Assembly: GCF_002575655.3 (NCBI RefSeq)
Contig: NC_053037.3
Span: 452,383,793-452,447,792 of the forward strand
DNA length: 64,000 nt
Origin: Aegilops tauschii subsp. strangulata
Lineage: Eukaryota; Streptophyta; Magnoliopsida; Poales; Poaceae
Reading direction: 5' to 3'
A model generated the notes under the pieces. The model saw only the letters and a list, made by a program, of their open reading frames with translations, was not told the DNA's origin and made no database searches. Of this stretch, positions 1 through 12,034 are shown piece after piece (positions within the stretch are counted from its first letter, which is position 1; each line of letters opens with the position of its first letter). The translations under genes and the position numbers were made by a program.

Positions 1-2373
1 AAAGTTAAACTGCTAGAAGTATAAAGGCAAAAGGAAAGAAGACTGGAATATCCAGCTCATGTATGAATGTCATACAAGTTTTTGATGTATAGAAGGCTGG
101 TCAAAGATATAGTTCTTGCGAATTATGGTTAAACATGTTAATCACTAATTCTTGGGTATTGTGAGTTCATAACAAAAATGCCCGCTCGATTGCATTCTGT
201 TGCAACTCGATGTAAGAACTACTATGGCCTGAAAGACTAGCTAGACATGAGGTTAAGGTATACACAGGGAACATAGTAAATGTTACTATACCTTCCATCG
301 GTGTATTGCCATCTGTATTTATTTTCATAATTCATTTAGATTTTTACAAACTCTATCCCATTGCATAAGGTATCTTGCAAGAAGGTTGTTCATAAGAGAA
401 CTTTTTATGTTCGATGTTATGAATAACACAAGGGCCATACTTTCATTATGAATGAGATGTATGTTATGAATATTGATAATAATACAATACCTCTGGGTTT
501 ACTTTCATAATTCATTTTAGAGTTTCATACACTCTAGCCCATTGCAAAATGTTTGTTGCAAAAGAGTTGTTCATAAAAACAACAATTATTGTTAAGTATT
601 ATGAATAACATAAGGGCCATACTTCCATCATCGATGGGACGTATGTTATGAATATTGAGGGTAATATATTACATCCATAACACTGACGCTAAATATCGCA
701 AGACTAAAAGAATACCACACAAGTGTGGCACTACATTTGGTCACATTGGAGAAACCCGCATGGAAAATTCCATTATGATGGATTTTGAAGTCTTTTTGAT
801 TTTGAATCATCTGACACTTGCAACTTTCCTCCGAAAAGTGAAGTGACTAAAATACCGTTCACAGGCCATAAGGAACGAACAACAAACTTATTAGTGATCA
901 TACATTTGATGTGTGTAGTCCGATAAGTGTTGTTAGTGGTGGATTTATTTATCTTCAGAAATGACTCAAGTAGATATATGGATATTTACTTGATGAGACG
1001 TAAGTCTGGATCTTTTGAAATCATTCGAAAGGTTCTCAAAAATGAAGTAGAAGTTATTGTAACAAGAAAATTATGTTTCTGCAATTTGATTGCACAAAGG
1101 AATATTTGAGTTACATGTTTAGCGAATGTCTGATGAGTTGTGAAAGGGGTTTCATAAACTTGCACCTCCCGGAACACCACTTCAAGTGGAAAGTCCGTGA
1201 AGATGTAATCGAACCATTTATGACATGGTAAGATCAAAGATGGCATAAATAAATTTGCCATTATCCCTTTTAAAGAGTGATGCTTTAGAGACTACGGCTT
1301 TTACACTGAAAAGAGCTTCATCAAGTCTGTTGAAATGAAGCCATGGTATGGTACGCCCAACCATGTTGTATCTTTTCTTAACATTTGGAATATGGGGCTT
1401 GTGTAAAAGGTTACAAACCTATTCCAAATCAGACAAGTGCTACTTTGTAGGTTATCCCAAGTCATTGGGTATTCCTCCCTCACTATACCGAGGCAAATAG
1501 GTTTGCCACAAAGAACGGTATGCTTTAAAAGAGAATGGTTCTTTCTAAAAGGTGAGTGGGAGAATAGTGCAACTCGACGAGATAAACAGTATCTTCATCA
1601 GATCAAAGGAAAGAGACCTTGGAAGAAATTCCAGAGTTTCCTACTGCGACTGATACGGAAGTCTCTACAATAAAATGTATGAACTTCGGTCGAACTTGCA
1701 GCTGAACCACGTAGGCAAGGCTCGTGCAAACCTCTCAGGTGCGCAAATGAGATATTGTTGTTAGACAACATTATACCTACGATACACAAGGAAGCGTTGA
1801 TGGGCCCTGACTCCGGAATTGGCTAAATGCCAATACAACCCGAGTTAGTTTCCATATAAGTGATTCAAGATTAAAACCTTGATACACCTTTCGGAAGACT
1901 TGGAGTCTAACGAATATTTATGGAACTTAAAACTGATACGGATAAAATGTTTTATCCATAAAGCTCGACTTGTTGAAATAACAAGTTCAAGAGTTGACTA
2001 CGATGAGGTTGTTTTCATCGTAGGGATGCTTAAAGTCGGTTCGGGTTGAACTAGCAATTAATACATATTTCAATCATGAGATATGAAACATGGATGATAG
2101 AAGGATTTCCATATGATGGAAATGAAAGCTAGGACTTGCATATGATATAGTCCAAAGTAATTTGTCAATCCAGAGGATGCTAGTAGGTATGCAAACTTCA
2201 GAGTTCCAGCAATGGACAGAAGAGAGCAAAATGGAGTTGGAATCTTCGTGTTTTGATGAAATGGTCAAAGGGGTTTTGACTTCATCAATGGGTAACGAAG
2301 ATGCTTATAATTCAAGAAAGTAAGTGGGAGCGTAATAATATTTCTAAAAACCTTATGTGCTTGGCACATTGGT
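1..2373 (+). pseudogene. Degenerate Ty1-copia pol, left piece
   Basis: This is the left part of a BARE/WIS/Angela-type copia internal region on the plus strand, broken by the gypsy insertion at 2374 and continuing at 16189. No long frame is left. Short stretches still read like copia integrase: 740-780 gives GHIGETRM, as in the zinc-binding part, and 980-1020 gives IYLMRRKSGSFE, as in the core. The segment 1280-1680 resembles the region after the integrase core (ATKNG, REWFFLKGEWEN). Many small indels and stops shift the frame every few dozen codons, so this copy is old. Its 5' LTR and gag lie left of the window. The 5 bases 2369-2373 (TTGGT) are the target duplication of the nested element. 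Confidence 0.7.
323..686 (+). repeat. Tandem duplication, ~182-bp unit, 2 copies
   Basis: The phrase TTCATAATTCATTT starts near 323 and again near 505. Each is followed in the same order by CCATTGCA, GTTGTTCATAA, TATGAATAACA, AAGGGCCATACTT and GTATGTTATGAATATTGA. The two units differ by many substitutions, so the duplication is old. It lies inside the decayed copia region and is not a known structural part of such elements. Confidence 0.7.
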
Positions 2374-3511
2374 TGTCGGGTGGTTGGTGCGACATATGCC
2401 AAGGGATGGCTTATCATTGTGGGAGCCAATAAAACGTCGCCGGTGCCTAGAAACGGGATGAGGCGAAGACATGCACGCCGGCGAATCTTACCCAGGTTCG
2501 GGGCTCTCCGAGGAGATAACACCCCTAGTCCTGCTCTGCGGGGTCTCCGCATGATCACTAGGTCGATAAAGGGTAGCTACAATCGCCCCTAGAGCTGTTG
2601 GGATCAAGAGAGAAGAAGAACAAGGCTAGCTCTTGCTTCTCTCTCTTTATGGTGTGTGTGCGTGTGCTATGCTTGGAAGCCAGACATGCAGAGGTGCGAA
2701 CCCTTTGCATGGGTGCTCCGGGGGGTTTATATAGGCCTACCCCCCGGGGGTACTATGGTAATCCGACTGGGAACTGGCCCCAGCCGTCAGTGTCTACGCC
2801 TGCCGGCTCCTCCGCCGGCTGCTGGGTCCCGCCGGCTGCCGGCTACTCGGTCGGCAGGCCGGCCCCACCGCCTAGGGTCTTGTCGGCGGCTGCTTACTGT
2901 AGCCGCGCCTCTGACGATGAGGGCTTTGTCGAGGTAAGCGTGGCTACAGTGATCCGCATCGGGGGCTATCACTGTAGCCTCACCTCGTCTTGTCTCCTTA
3001 ATGGGGCTCCTGCTTCGAGGAAGGGAGTCGCCGGCTTCTGGAGGCCGGCTATGCTCCTGGCCGACTAGGAAAAGCCGGGCCGCCTTCACGCCTCTCTCTG
3101 GCTGAAGGGGCCCGCGGTCCTTGGGCCGTACAGGAGGGGGTCGTGGATGACGTCGCGGCTGGCGTGGCTACAGTGTCGGGCCGCACGGGAGACATCCCCC
3201 CCGTACGGCCTCCTGTAGCCATGCCTGCCTCGGGCTTCGGGGGTCGTGGGCCGCACTGTGGCCATGCCCCGTCAGGTCGTCGTTATGTAGGAGCGGTTGT
3301 GGTCTTGGCCGGCTTCTAGGAGTCGGCGTCCTTCTTGGCCGGCTTCTTGGAGTCGGTGAGGCTGGGTCGCCTTCCGGGAGTCGGCTTTAGTGGTAGCCGG
3401 CCGGGGGAGGCGGCCCAAATGCTTGGAGTGCTTGAAGGCCCAAAGGCCTGATAAATTTTCTGAAGAGCCAGGGGTAGTCGGTTAGGCTACCCGTGGTCGT
3501 TTACCCCGACA
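2374..3511 (-). repeat. 3' LTR of Tat/Retand-type element
   Basis: The LTR is 1138 bp, opens TGTCGGGTGG and closes TTTACCCCGACA, and is near identical to 15026-16183. It lacks a 17-bp internal duplication that the right copy has near 15485, and its C-run near 3197 is four bases shorter. It contains the same sense-strand TATA box as the 5' LTR. Open frames inside it are chance frames in GC-rich DNA. Confidence 0.93.
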
Positions 3512-3530
3512 ATAGTCCCCGAAGCTGATT
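3512..3530 (-). other. Polypurine tract of Tat/Retand-type element
   Basis: Read on the minus strand, the bases just before the 3' LTR are CTTCGGGGACTAT, the expected place for priming of second-strand DNA. The core GGGGACT recurs, as TAGTCCCCGAG on the plus strand, in two introns of the antisense gene and near 8548. Confidence 0.6.
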
Positions 3531-3933
3531 GGGCTTCGAGGTGGAGTGGGGTTCGAGAAGCTCGGTCAGCTTCCTATCGTGACAAGCCGGCAGCTAGGAG
3601 CCGGCCTTGGTGCAGGCGCGCCGCCCTTAGTCGAATTCTTCTGGAGTCGGGAGGCGGGAACCCGCGGGCTTGCGGGCCGGCCTCGGGCCGTGGCGTGCCA
3701 CGTGGCCGGAAAGCCTGCCAGCCCACGCGCGTGACGGGACGTCGCCGCAGGGAGGGGGCCCGCCACGTCCGCGCCTCGGCCCAGGCGCGGATCCTTTGTA
3801 TCCCGAAACCGTCCGCACGTTCCGTGCGGCAGTTTCGGCTCGCACTTTATGCGTAATAAACGCGAGACGTGGGGAGTGGGCGCAGTTAATCCCACGTCTC
3901 CCCCCACGTCCGGCCTCTTCGGCCGCGTGAGGC

Positions 3934-3939
3934 TATAAG
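3934..3939 (+). promoter_or_regulatory. Candidate TATA box of the antisense gene
   Basis: TATAAG in the context GGCTATAAGTAGG sits about 140 bases before the ATG at 4078, in a GC-rich stretch just inside the element. It faces rightward, opposite to the LTR promoter. The spacing fits a plant core promoter with a 5' leader of about 110 bases. Start-site mapping has not been done. Confidence 0.5.
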
Positions 3940-4077
3940 TAGGGGGGGTGGAGGGCGGCAGACCCTCGCACGCTCCTCCTACTCCCTTCGTCTTCTCGCC
4001 TTGCTCGTTCCTGCGACAGTGCCTCGCCGCCGCGCTCTTCCTTCGCACGCTCCTCCGCCGCCGTGCCAGCTTCCGCT

Positions 4078-7000
4078 ATGCCTCCCCACGTAGAGCAGCT
4101 CGGCGGGGATTGGGATGGCTCCATCGTCCACAACGACCACATCGACTTCCTCCGCGACACCCGGCGTCTGCCCAGCGCGGACAAAGTGGAGGTCCGCCTC
4201 GCGCCGGAGAAGGAGGTCAGGCCGGCGCCGCAGGAGGGCGAGCGGGTGGTCTTCCGCTCGCACTTCCTGCGCGGCTTCGGCCTGCCAGTGAGCGCCTTCT
4301 TCCGCTCCTGGGTGGACTTCTATCAACTCCAGCCACACCACCTCACCCCCAACGCGGTGGTGCTCCTGTCGGCCTTCGTCACCCTGTGCGAAGGCTATCT
4401 TGGCGTCCTCCCCACCCTCGAGCTCTGGGGGGAGTTCTTCCAGTCGAAGCTGGGCACGCGCGTGAGGGGCGTGCCGGCTCAGACCGGCGCCTTCATCGCG
4501 TCGCGGAGATCAGGCGCCGACAACCCCTTCCCCGTCATCACGCTGATCCAATCGGTGAAGAAGTGGCAGAAGTCATACTTCTACATGTGGAACATCGCTC
4601 CCCGAGGTGACTACCTCAACCTGCCGGCTTACGTAGCCGGCCCGCCGGCGGGGAGGCTGCCCCAGTGGTCCTTCCGGGCGGTGACGCTGTCGCAGGGAGG
4701 AAATGCCGCCATCGCCCGCCCGCGGGTGATGGTCCAGTCGGAGGGCCTGACGGGGCCCGACCTCCTGGCCGCGTTCGTCACACGCCGGGTCCTTCTGCTC
4801 CAGAGCCGGCCTCATCTGATCTGTCAGATGAGTGGCCAGCTCGATCCGAGCCGGATGTGCACCAAGGAGATGCCGCGGCCTGACGCCGCCGACATGGTGA
4901 ACTACCTCGCCAATTGCCAGCTTTCCGATGACTGGCAATTTGGCAAGGAGCCATACAGCCGCACCAATCCTCCGCCTACGGTACGCTCCCTTTCTCTTTT
5001 TCTCTTTCTCTCTCTCAGCTTTGTTGCCGAGTTCCTTTGGGCCGACTCTAACTCAGTCAGCTCGCTCTTTTTGACAGAGTCCTCTGCTTCGGCCGGCCGG
5101 CGGGGCGGACGCGGAGCGCCGCTTCGTCCCCGACCGGACCGAGCACGACCAGGAGGACCCCGACCTGGGGGCAGTCCATATGGAGGACGCCGCCGATCCG
5201 GCTGGCGGTGAAGCAGGCGGCTCCGGGATTACCGCTACCTTCGAGGACTGGCCAGACGAGGACGAAGCCGAACCCGTCCCGCCCCGCCAGCCGGCCCCCG
5301 GACGCGGCGCGGGCTCTTCCGGTGCGCAGCCTGCTCGGGGTAGAGGCCAGAAACGTCGCGCCACCCAGGGCATGTTCGGCAGCCGGACGAAGAAGCCTAG
5401 GGGTGGGGCGGCGGCCACCAGGCGGGAAGAGGCGGCTGCGAAGGCGGCCTTCTTCCGCAAGGTGGTGAAGCAGCCGCAGGCGGTATCAGCGTAAGTTCTC
5501 TCTTTCTTCATACTATCCTTCTCTCTTCCCTTTGATGGTTCTTGAGTCTTCGTCTTCTTTTTCAATGGTCAGGGCTCCGCTATCACTTGAGCGGGCGGAC
5601 GCCGGCTCCGTCATCGAGTCGCCAGGGGGCTCTGGGAGCACCAGCCGCCGCATAGATCCCCGCGCCGCCCTCCTAGAGGCGACAGAAAGGAACGCGCGGG
5701 AGGCGCGGGAGGATCAGGAAGCGCGGGAGGCGGAGGCACGGAGGGCAGCTGCCGCCCAGGCGGCTCGGGAGGAGGAAGCGGCGAAGGCGCTCGCCGAGGC
5801 CGCAGCCAAGGCCCAGGCAGAGGCCGAGGCCGAAGCGGCGGCAGGGGAGGCCTTGATGGTCACCCCCCTGCGCACCATGGCGCCCGGGGACGTGGATCCC
5901 TCGCCGGGGGGAGCCAGCGGTTCCCAGCCGGGGCTGGGAGGAAGCGGCGACGACGTCGTCATCTTGGGGGAGGCGCCGGGGCCGACTCCTCCAACTAGGA
6001 CGGCCCAAGGCCGCCAGCCTGAGCCTGCGCCCGCACAGTCGTCGGGGGGTGAGCCGGCCGCGGGGGCTGAGGTAGCGGTCCGGGTTCCGCCAAGCCGGCG
6101 TGCGGGGAAGGCCGCGGCTGAACCGCAGAAGGCTGCGTCGGAGCCACAGCCGGCCGTGGGCTCCAGCTCGTCGGCCCGAGACATGGAGGTGGCCAGCGCT
6201 ACCTCGGGGTGGACGCCGGGCGGAGGGTCGGCCGTGGTGAACGTCGCCGCGCAAGACGTCCGGACACGGCTGCAGAGCCAAGCCGCGGCGCTGAGGCAGT
6301 TCACCGACGAATTCCTCGCCACGCGGGCAGCCATCCGGGTTAGTATTCTCATCTTGCTCTTTTTGAACTTGATTTCTCTCGTGGGGGCGCGTCAGCGCAC
6401 CCAATGGGTGTAGTCCCCGAGTTCCGAGTCGGCTGCTGAGCAGGCGGCTTGGAACTTCTTGGAGATTTTTGTTTTTGCTGCTTTGGTTCTCACGTCGGTC
6501 TTCTGTCCATCTTGCAGGACTACCACAATCTCCGAGCGGCCGCCTTCAACTCCCAGGCTCGGGAGTTGACTCAGAAGACCTCCGATCTCACGGAAAGCCG
6601 AGGTACGTGACTTGACCTTTTTCTCATGTGGGGGCGCGTCAGCGCACCCACTGGGTGTAGTCCCCGAGATTCGGGCCGACTGTTGAGCAGTCGGCTCGGA
6701 TCTTCCTTGATCATTCCTTATTGCTCTTCTTTTTCTTCTATCTCTGCAGCGGCCAACGCCAGTCTGAGGGCGCAGCTGGGGGAGTCCCAGACTGCTCTTC
6801 GTGCCAAGGACGCGGAGCTCGCCGCCTTGGTGCAGGAGCGTGACCGCCTGGTCAAGAAGCTGGCCGACCAGGAGGAAGGCCACAAGGCTGCGCTGAAAGC
6901 TGCGCAGGATCGCGAGGCCGCCCTCCAGGCCGAGTTCGAGACGGAGGCGGCCGGCTGGGCGGAGGTCAAGCAGACTCTGGTCTCTGGCTATGGCCAGATT

Positions 7001-7830
7001 GAGGACCTGGTTGACGGTAGGTCATCTACCCCTTCGTCCTTTCTTGCCATCTGCCATTTGACTTGTTTTTTCTGATTTTGGTGTTTTTCTTTCCTTTCCT
7101 TCTTCGCGCAGAGTACTTCCCCGGCTATTCCACTGCCGCCAACCAGGCCGTCGAAGCCCGTCGCCAGGCGAAGAGGCAAGCCGGCTTCGAGATGTCGCCA
7201 ACCGCCGGCCGCTCGCTGGAGGAGCAGCTTCTAGCGATCCAGGCTCGTATCCAGCCGGCTCACAGGCTGCTCCGCCGGCTTCAGCGTGCCGGGTCGGCAG
7301 TCTTGGCCGCCCTCTGGCCCGGCCAAGTAGTCCCGCGCACTCCCAGTCGGACCGCCGACTGGCTGGAGGTGGCCGTCGGCCGCTTCGAGGCTTGGAAGGC
7401 GTCAGCGGCTCGCTCCGGCGCCAGGCGGGTGCTGGAGTTCGTCAAGGCCTGGTATCCCAGCTTGAACCTGGACCAGCTGTCGACCTGGCGGCAGCAAGCC
7501 GACACGGAGCTGGAGCCGGCGCGGCCGGCCATCATTCGGTGAGCTTCGGCAATCGCCGACTACACCGACACCAACGTCTTCGCCCTGGAGGTGGACGACA
7601 ATGGAGTCGCCCAGCCGGAAGATTGGTTCGGGCTGGACCCGGCGCATGGCGAGGACTCAGCGGAGGAGATCGACTCCAGCGACGAGGGCGAGGAGGAGGA
7701 GGAGGAGGAGGAGGGTGAAGACGCCGAGCCGGCTGGTGGAGAAGCCGGCCAGCCTGACCGCGCCTCCAGCACTACGTCGCGTGCGAGTGCGTCTCCTGCC
7801 GCGGGAGGTGGTCAAGCCGGGACCACCTAG
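4078..7830 (+). CDS. Antisense gene of Tat-type element (gypsy-type transposase-like domain), six exons, premature stop
   Basis: The gene lies antisense to gag-pol. Six exons join in frame with GT-AG borders: 4078-4980, 5078-5490, 5573-6338, 6518-6602, 6750-7016 and 7112-7542. The start at 4078 gives MPPHVEQLGG; an upstream in-frame ATG at 4063 is possible. Residues about 20-190 (FLRDTRRLP, HFLRGFGLPVSAFFRSWVDF, LCEGYLG) match the plant domain called putative gypsy-type transposon or Transposase_28 (I recall PF04195). The middle is acidic with basic clusters (GQKRRATQ, RTKKPR) that could be nuclear signals. Exon 3 is Ala/Glu-rich coiled coil (KALAEAAAKAQAEAEAEA), and exon 5 is also coiled coil. 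TGA at 7540-7542 stops the frame, but the same frame runs on as a coding-like acidic tail (a run of nine Glu) to TAG at 7828-7830. This is probably CGA to TGA, costing about 96 residues. The biochemical role of these proteins is unknown. Confidence 0.75.
6381..6700 (+). repeat. Duplicated PPT-like block in introns 3 and 4 of the antisense gene
   Basis: Blocks at about 6381-6452 and 6628-6700 share GTGGGGGCGCGTCAGCGCAC, then a CCACTGGGTG-like stretch, then TAGTCCCCGAG, then a GAGCAG..GGCTCGG-like end. Each lies at the start of an intron (introns 3 and 4), just after the 5' splice site. A weaker relative with CCCATTGGGTGTA lies at about 7960. TAGTCCCCGA is also the sequence next to the 3' LTR, so the blocks look like copies of the PPT region. 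Confidence 0.75.
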
Positions 7831-8620
7831 GCGGCCACTCCTTTAGCCGGCGGGCTGCCTTCACCGACCAGCTCGGCCTCCAAGTCGCGCCTTAGTCTTC
7901 TTTCTTTTATTTTCCTGTCTTGTTACTTTTGAACAATGTTTGGTTAAGTCTGCACAATTCCACCCATTGGGTGTATTGAAACTCAAGTCTGTTGCCAGCC
8001 TTTAGGCGGCTTTATGTATATAAGCTATGCAATCGGTTTTTCCTTGTACTTTTGCTTTTTGTCCTTCTGCTTTTTTCCTTTGCCGCCCTCCCTTGGTTGC
8101 CGCCTCCCTAGTCAAACAGTTGCTCTGCAATCTGTAGCCGGGGGGTGCCTGGCCAATTGGGGAGGGTGAAGTACTTTTAGCTCTGCTGGACTTAAGCTAA
8201 GTTTTTAGGAAGCCGGCCAGCCGGCTGCTGTGACAGCCGGCAGGCGTATATGGAGGCCGTCTTTTTGCTATATAGGTTAGTTGTTCCTTAGCCGTTTTTC
8301 GTGTGGGCGTCCTTTCTGTCTTTCCTCTTGCTAGTCGGACAGTCAGTTCTTTGAGCTGCGACTTTCAACAAGGGAGGACTTGGGAGCCGGCACACTACTT
8401 CGCTGACTTCGGGAAGAACTTGGAATATAGCTCAAGGCGGCCAGTCCCCGGGCCGATTAGTCGGACCCGGTGCCGGACAAGAATTCAAAATGTAATAATA
8501 CATTCATGGATATGACACTCATCATTCATAGATAAATAAAAGGCAGTCCCCGAGTACTGTTCGGGGCGCCTGTTGGTTTGTAACTTAATACAAAAGGAGT
8601 AGCGTGATACATACTGCTTT
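7831..8620. other. Spacer between converging antisense gene and pol
   Basis: The antisense gene (rightward) and pol (leftward) end tail to tail here. The spacer is T-rich in its left half (TTCTTTCTTTTATTTTCC near 7895) and has AT-rich stretches near 8490-8540 suitable for 3' end formation on either strand. It carries another GCAGTCCCCGAG at 8544. I see no coding signal. Confidence 0.6.
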
Positions 8621-11600
8621 TCAGCTGTAAAATCGTCTTAGGAGATTTGCATTCCATGGTCGCTCCGACTCCTTGCCGGAGTCGTCTCTCTTGCGTGCTC
8701 TTGGCTTTTGCGCGTCGATCAAGTAGTAGGAGTCGTTGCCGAGTGCCTTGCTGACGACGAAGGGGCCTTCCCAAGGGGCCGAGAGCTTGTGCTGGCCGGC
8801 TGTTCGCTGGATCAGCCGGAGCACAAGGTCGCCCTCTTGGAAGGATCTTGGCTTGACCTTGCGGTTGTAGTAGCGGCGCAGGCCTTGCTGGTAGATGGCG
8901 GACCGGCTGAGGGCTAACAGCCGGCCTTCTTCCAGTAGGTCGACGCCGTCTTCTCTTGCTTCTTTGGCTTCCTCCTCTGTGTACATGGTGATCCGAGGCG
9001 AGTCGAACTCGATGTCTGTTGGGATGACAGCCTCGGCACCGTACACAAGAAAGAATGGAGTGAAGCCGGTTGACTTGTTGGGTGTAGTGCGCAGACTCCA
9101 AAGGACAGCCGGCAGTTCTTCAAGCCAGCAGCCGGCCGATCGCTCTAGTGGTACAACCAGTCGGGGCTTGATGCCGGAGAGGATAAGTCCATTTGCTCGC
9201 TCGACTTGGCCGTTTGACTGCGGGTGGGCAACGGATGCTAAGTCCAGTCGGATGCCCTGTGTCGCGCAGAAACGTGCCAGTGCGCCTTTGGCGAAGTTCG
9301 TGCCGTTGTCGGTGATGATGTTGTGCGGCACGCCGTACCGAGTAGTGATGTCGGTGATGAATGTCACGGCAGTCGGCCCGTTCAGCTTCTTAATCGGCTT
9401 TGCTTCGATCCACTTTGTGAACTTGTCCACAGCAACGAGTAGATGTGTCAAGCCACCGCGGGCCGTCTTGAAAGGGCCCACCATGTCCAGTCCCCAGACG
9501 GCGAAAGGCCAGGTGAGGGGAATGGTCTTGAGGGCAGAAGCCGGCAGGTGTTGTTTGGAACTGAAGACTTGACATCCTCTGCAGGTCTTGACTATTTCTT
9601 TAGCATCCTCCAAGGCAGTCGGCCAAAAGAACCCATGGCGGAAAGCCTTGGCCACGAGGGATCTTGAGGCGGCGTGATGGCCGCATTCGCCTTGGTGGAT
9701 GTCTTTGAGGATTGCCACTCCTTTTTCTGGCTCGACGCAACGCTGGAAGACTCCAGTGACGCTGCGCTTCACAATCTCCCTATTGATTATTGTGTATGCT
9801 GCGGCTCGTCGTTGGACTAGTCTTGCTGCGATCTCGTCAGCCGGCAGCTCTCTGCTGACTAGGAACTTGAGGATGGGCAGGGCCCATGAGGGAGCTGTGA
9901 CTTCTTCTGCTGTTAATGTAGCCACCATGACTCGGGTGGGTGGGTTGGGTGTTGCGTTGGGGTCGACCACCACTTGTTGCGTCGTTGCAGTCCCCGGGCC
10001 GACTGCTGCAGTCCCCGGGCCGGGCTCTGAGGTCCCTGGGCCGGGTGCGACTACGTCAGTCCCCGGGGCAGTCGTCGAAGTCCCCGTGCCGCCTGCGGGA
10101 TTTCTTGAGCTGGATCCGGCTGTTTTTGGCGCAAGCGGTACGAAGATGGAATCCGACTCTGGAGACGGCTTGATGGACGGCTTGAGGAGGCGCTGGAGGG
10201 AGATGCCAGTCGGTATGGCTTGTCGGGTGGAGCCGATCCGTGCTAGGGCATCTGCTTGGTCGTTGTCGGCCCTTGGCACGTGAAGGAACTCGCACCCTTC
10301 GAAGTATCCGCTCATCTGCTGGACGAGGAATCGGTAGTTTGCCATGTTTGCGTCCTTGGCGTCCCAGTCGCCAGATGATTGCTGGACCACCAAGTCTGAG
10401 TCGCCGTAGCATAGGATCCGGCGTATGCCGAGCTCTTTGGCTAGCCGGAGCCCATGTACGAGCGCCTCGTACTCGGCCACGTTGTTGGAGGCGGCGAAGT
10501 GGATCTGCAGCGTGTACTTGAGCTTGTCGCCTTTGGGAGAGGTGAGGACGACGCCGGCTCCCAAGCCGGTGCGCATCTTGGACCCGTCAAAGTGCATCCG
10601 CCAATGGGTAGAGTCGGGAGCCGGCGGTAAGTACTGGGTCTCGGCCCAGTCGACGAGGAAGTCGGCCAATGCTTGCGACTTGATGGCGGTGCGGGGTTGA
10701 TAGAAGATCGTGTAGGGCGCCAAGGCAATGGCCCATTTGGCCACCCGGCCGGATGCATCCCGGCTGCCTATGATCTCGGCGAGCGGGGCAGTGCACACGA
10801 CCGTGATGGGGTGCTCTTGGAAATAGGGCATCAATTTCTTGGCAGCGAAGTACACCCCATAGCACATCTTCTGGTAGTGCGGGTAGTTTTGCTTCGAGCT
10901 AGATAGTACTTCGCTGAGATAGTAGACCGGCCTCTGGACCAGCTGGGCTCGGCCTTCCTCCGGGCGCTGGACCACAACAACGGTGCTGACGACTCGGCTT
11001 GTCGCGGCGATGTAGAGGAGCATGGGCTCCTTCTCAGTCGGCGCGGCCAGGACAGGCGGAGTGGTCAACATTTTCTTCAACTCATGGAAGGCTTGGTCGG
11101 CTTGATCATTCCACTCAAAGTGAGTGGACTTCTTCATGAGTCGGTACAGGGGGAGAGCCTTCTCTCCTAGTCGGCTGATAAAACGATTCAGGGAGGCTAA
11201 GCAGCCAGTGAACTTCTGCACATCTCGCAGCTTGGTGGGAATCTCCATCCTCTCGATGGCTTTGATCTTGACAGGGTTGCACTCAATGCCGCATTCGGAG
11301 ACCAGGAAGCCTAGCAGCTGGCCGGCTGGCACTCCGAACACGCACTTCTCGGGGTTGAGCTTGATCTAGAATCGGCGCAAGTTGGCGAATGTTTCCTTCA
11401 GGTCTTCCAACAAGGTACCGCGCTTCTCTGTCTTCACCACAATGTCGTCTACGTAGATGTGGGCATTTCTGCCGAGTTGTTTCAAGAGACATTTCTGCAT
11501 GCAACGCTGAAAAGTGGCACCGGCGTTTCTCAAGCCGAATGTCATTGTCAGGTAGCGGAAAGCTCCAAAGGGTGTGATGAAGGCAGTCTTCAGGCGGTCA

Positions 11601-12034
11601 GCTGGGTCCAACTTGATCTGATGATACCCTGAGTAGGCATCCAAAAAACACAACAGCTCGCATCCGGCTGTAGAGTCTATCACTTGGTCAATCCGTGGCA
11701 AAGCAAACGGATCCTTTGGGCAGGCCTTGTTCAAGCTTGTGTAGTCTATACACATGCGCCACTTGTTATTCTTCTTCAAAACCAGAACTGGATTGGCAAG
11801 CCATTCCGCAAAGAACACTTCCATGATGAAGCCGGCTGCGAGGAGCCGGGCTATCTCTTCTCCCACGATTCTTCGCTTCTCTTCTGATAGTCGGCGGAGG
11901 GGTTGCCTGACCGGCTTCGCATCAGCTCGGACATGTAACTTGTGCTCGGCGAAATCCTTCGGGACGCCCGGCATGTCCTTTGGGGACCATGCAAAGATGT
12001 CTCGATTCTCACGGAGGAAGTCGGCGAGCTCGCC
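8621..12034 (-). pseudogene. pol of Tat/Retand-type element (RT, RNase H, aRNase H, integrase), one nonsense codon
   Basis: The sense frame runs leftward from about 12034 (ELADFLREN, MPGVPKDFAEH) to its natural end RRFYS-stop at 8621. Reverse transcriptase keeps the active site HIYVDDIVVKT (YVDD at 11444-11455). A TAG at 11366-11368, between LRRF and IKLNPEK, cuts RT in two; the frame is otherwise open for 906 codons after 11341. The retroviral-type RNase H-like connection spans about 11020-10650. A second RNase H with DGS and CYGDSDL motifs lies at about 10610-10230, a Tat-lineage trait. Integrase begins with the zinc-binding part near 9700-9565 (HH then CRGCQ), and the DDE core shows GLDMVGPF, ITDNGTNF and NGQVERANG near 9490, 9310 and 9195. 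The protein would act in reverse transcription and insertion. At the right end the frame changes near 12040 relative to protease. Confidence 0.9.

Noticed and set aside
2598..3068. Open frame of 156 codons in the LTR, also in the right LTR
   Set aside because: It lies in LTR sequence, is Pro/Gly-rich by GC composition and is not kept intact between the two LTRs (97 codons in the right copy).
4573..4938. Minus-strand open frame of 121 codons
   Set aside because: It is the shadow of exon 1 of the antisense gene in GC-rich DNA; no family resemblance.
5673..6404. Minus-strand open frames of 212-243 codons
   Set aside because: They overlap the Ala/Glu-rich exon 3 and are Arg/Pro-rich by composition; the plus-strand frame has matching splice borders.
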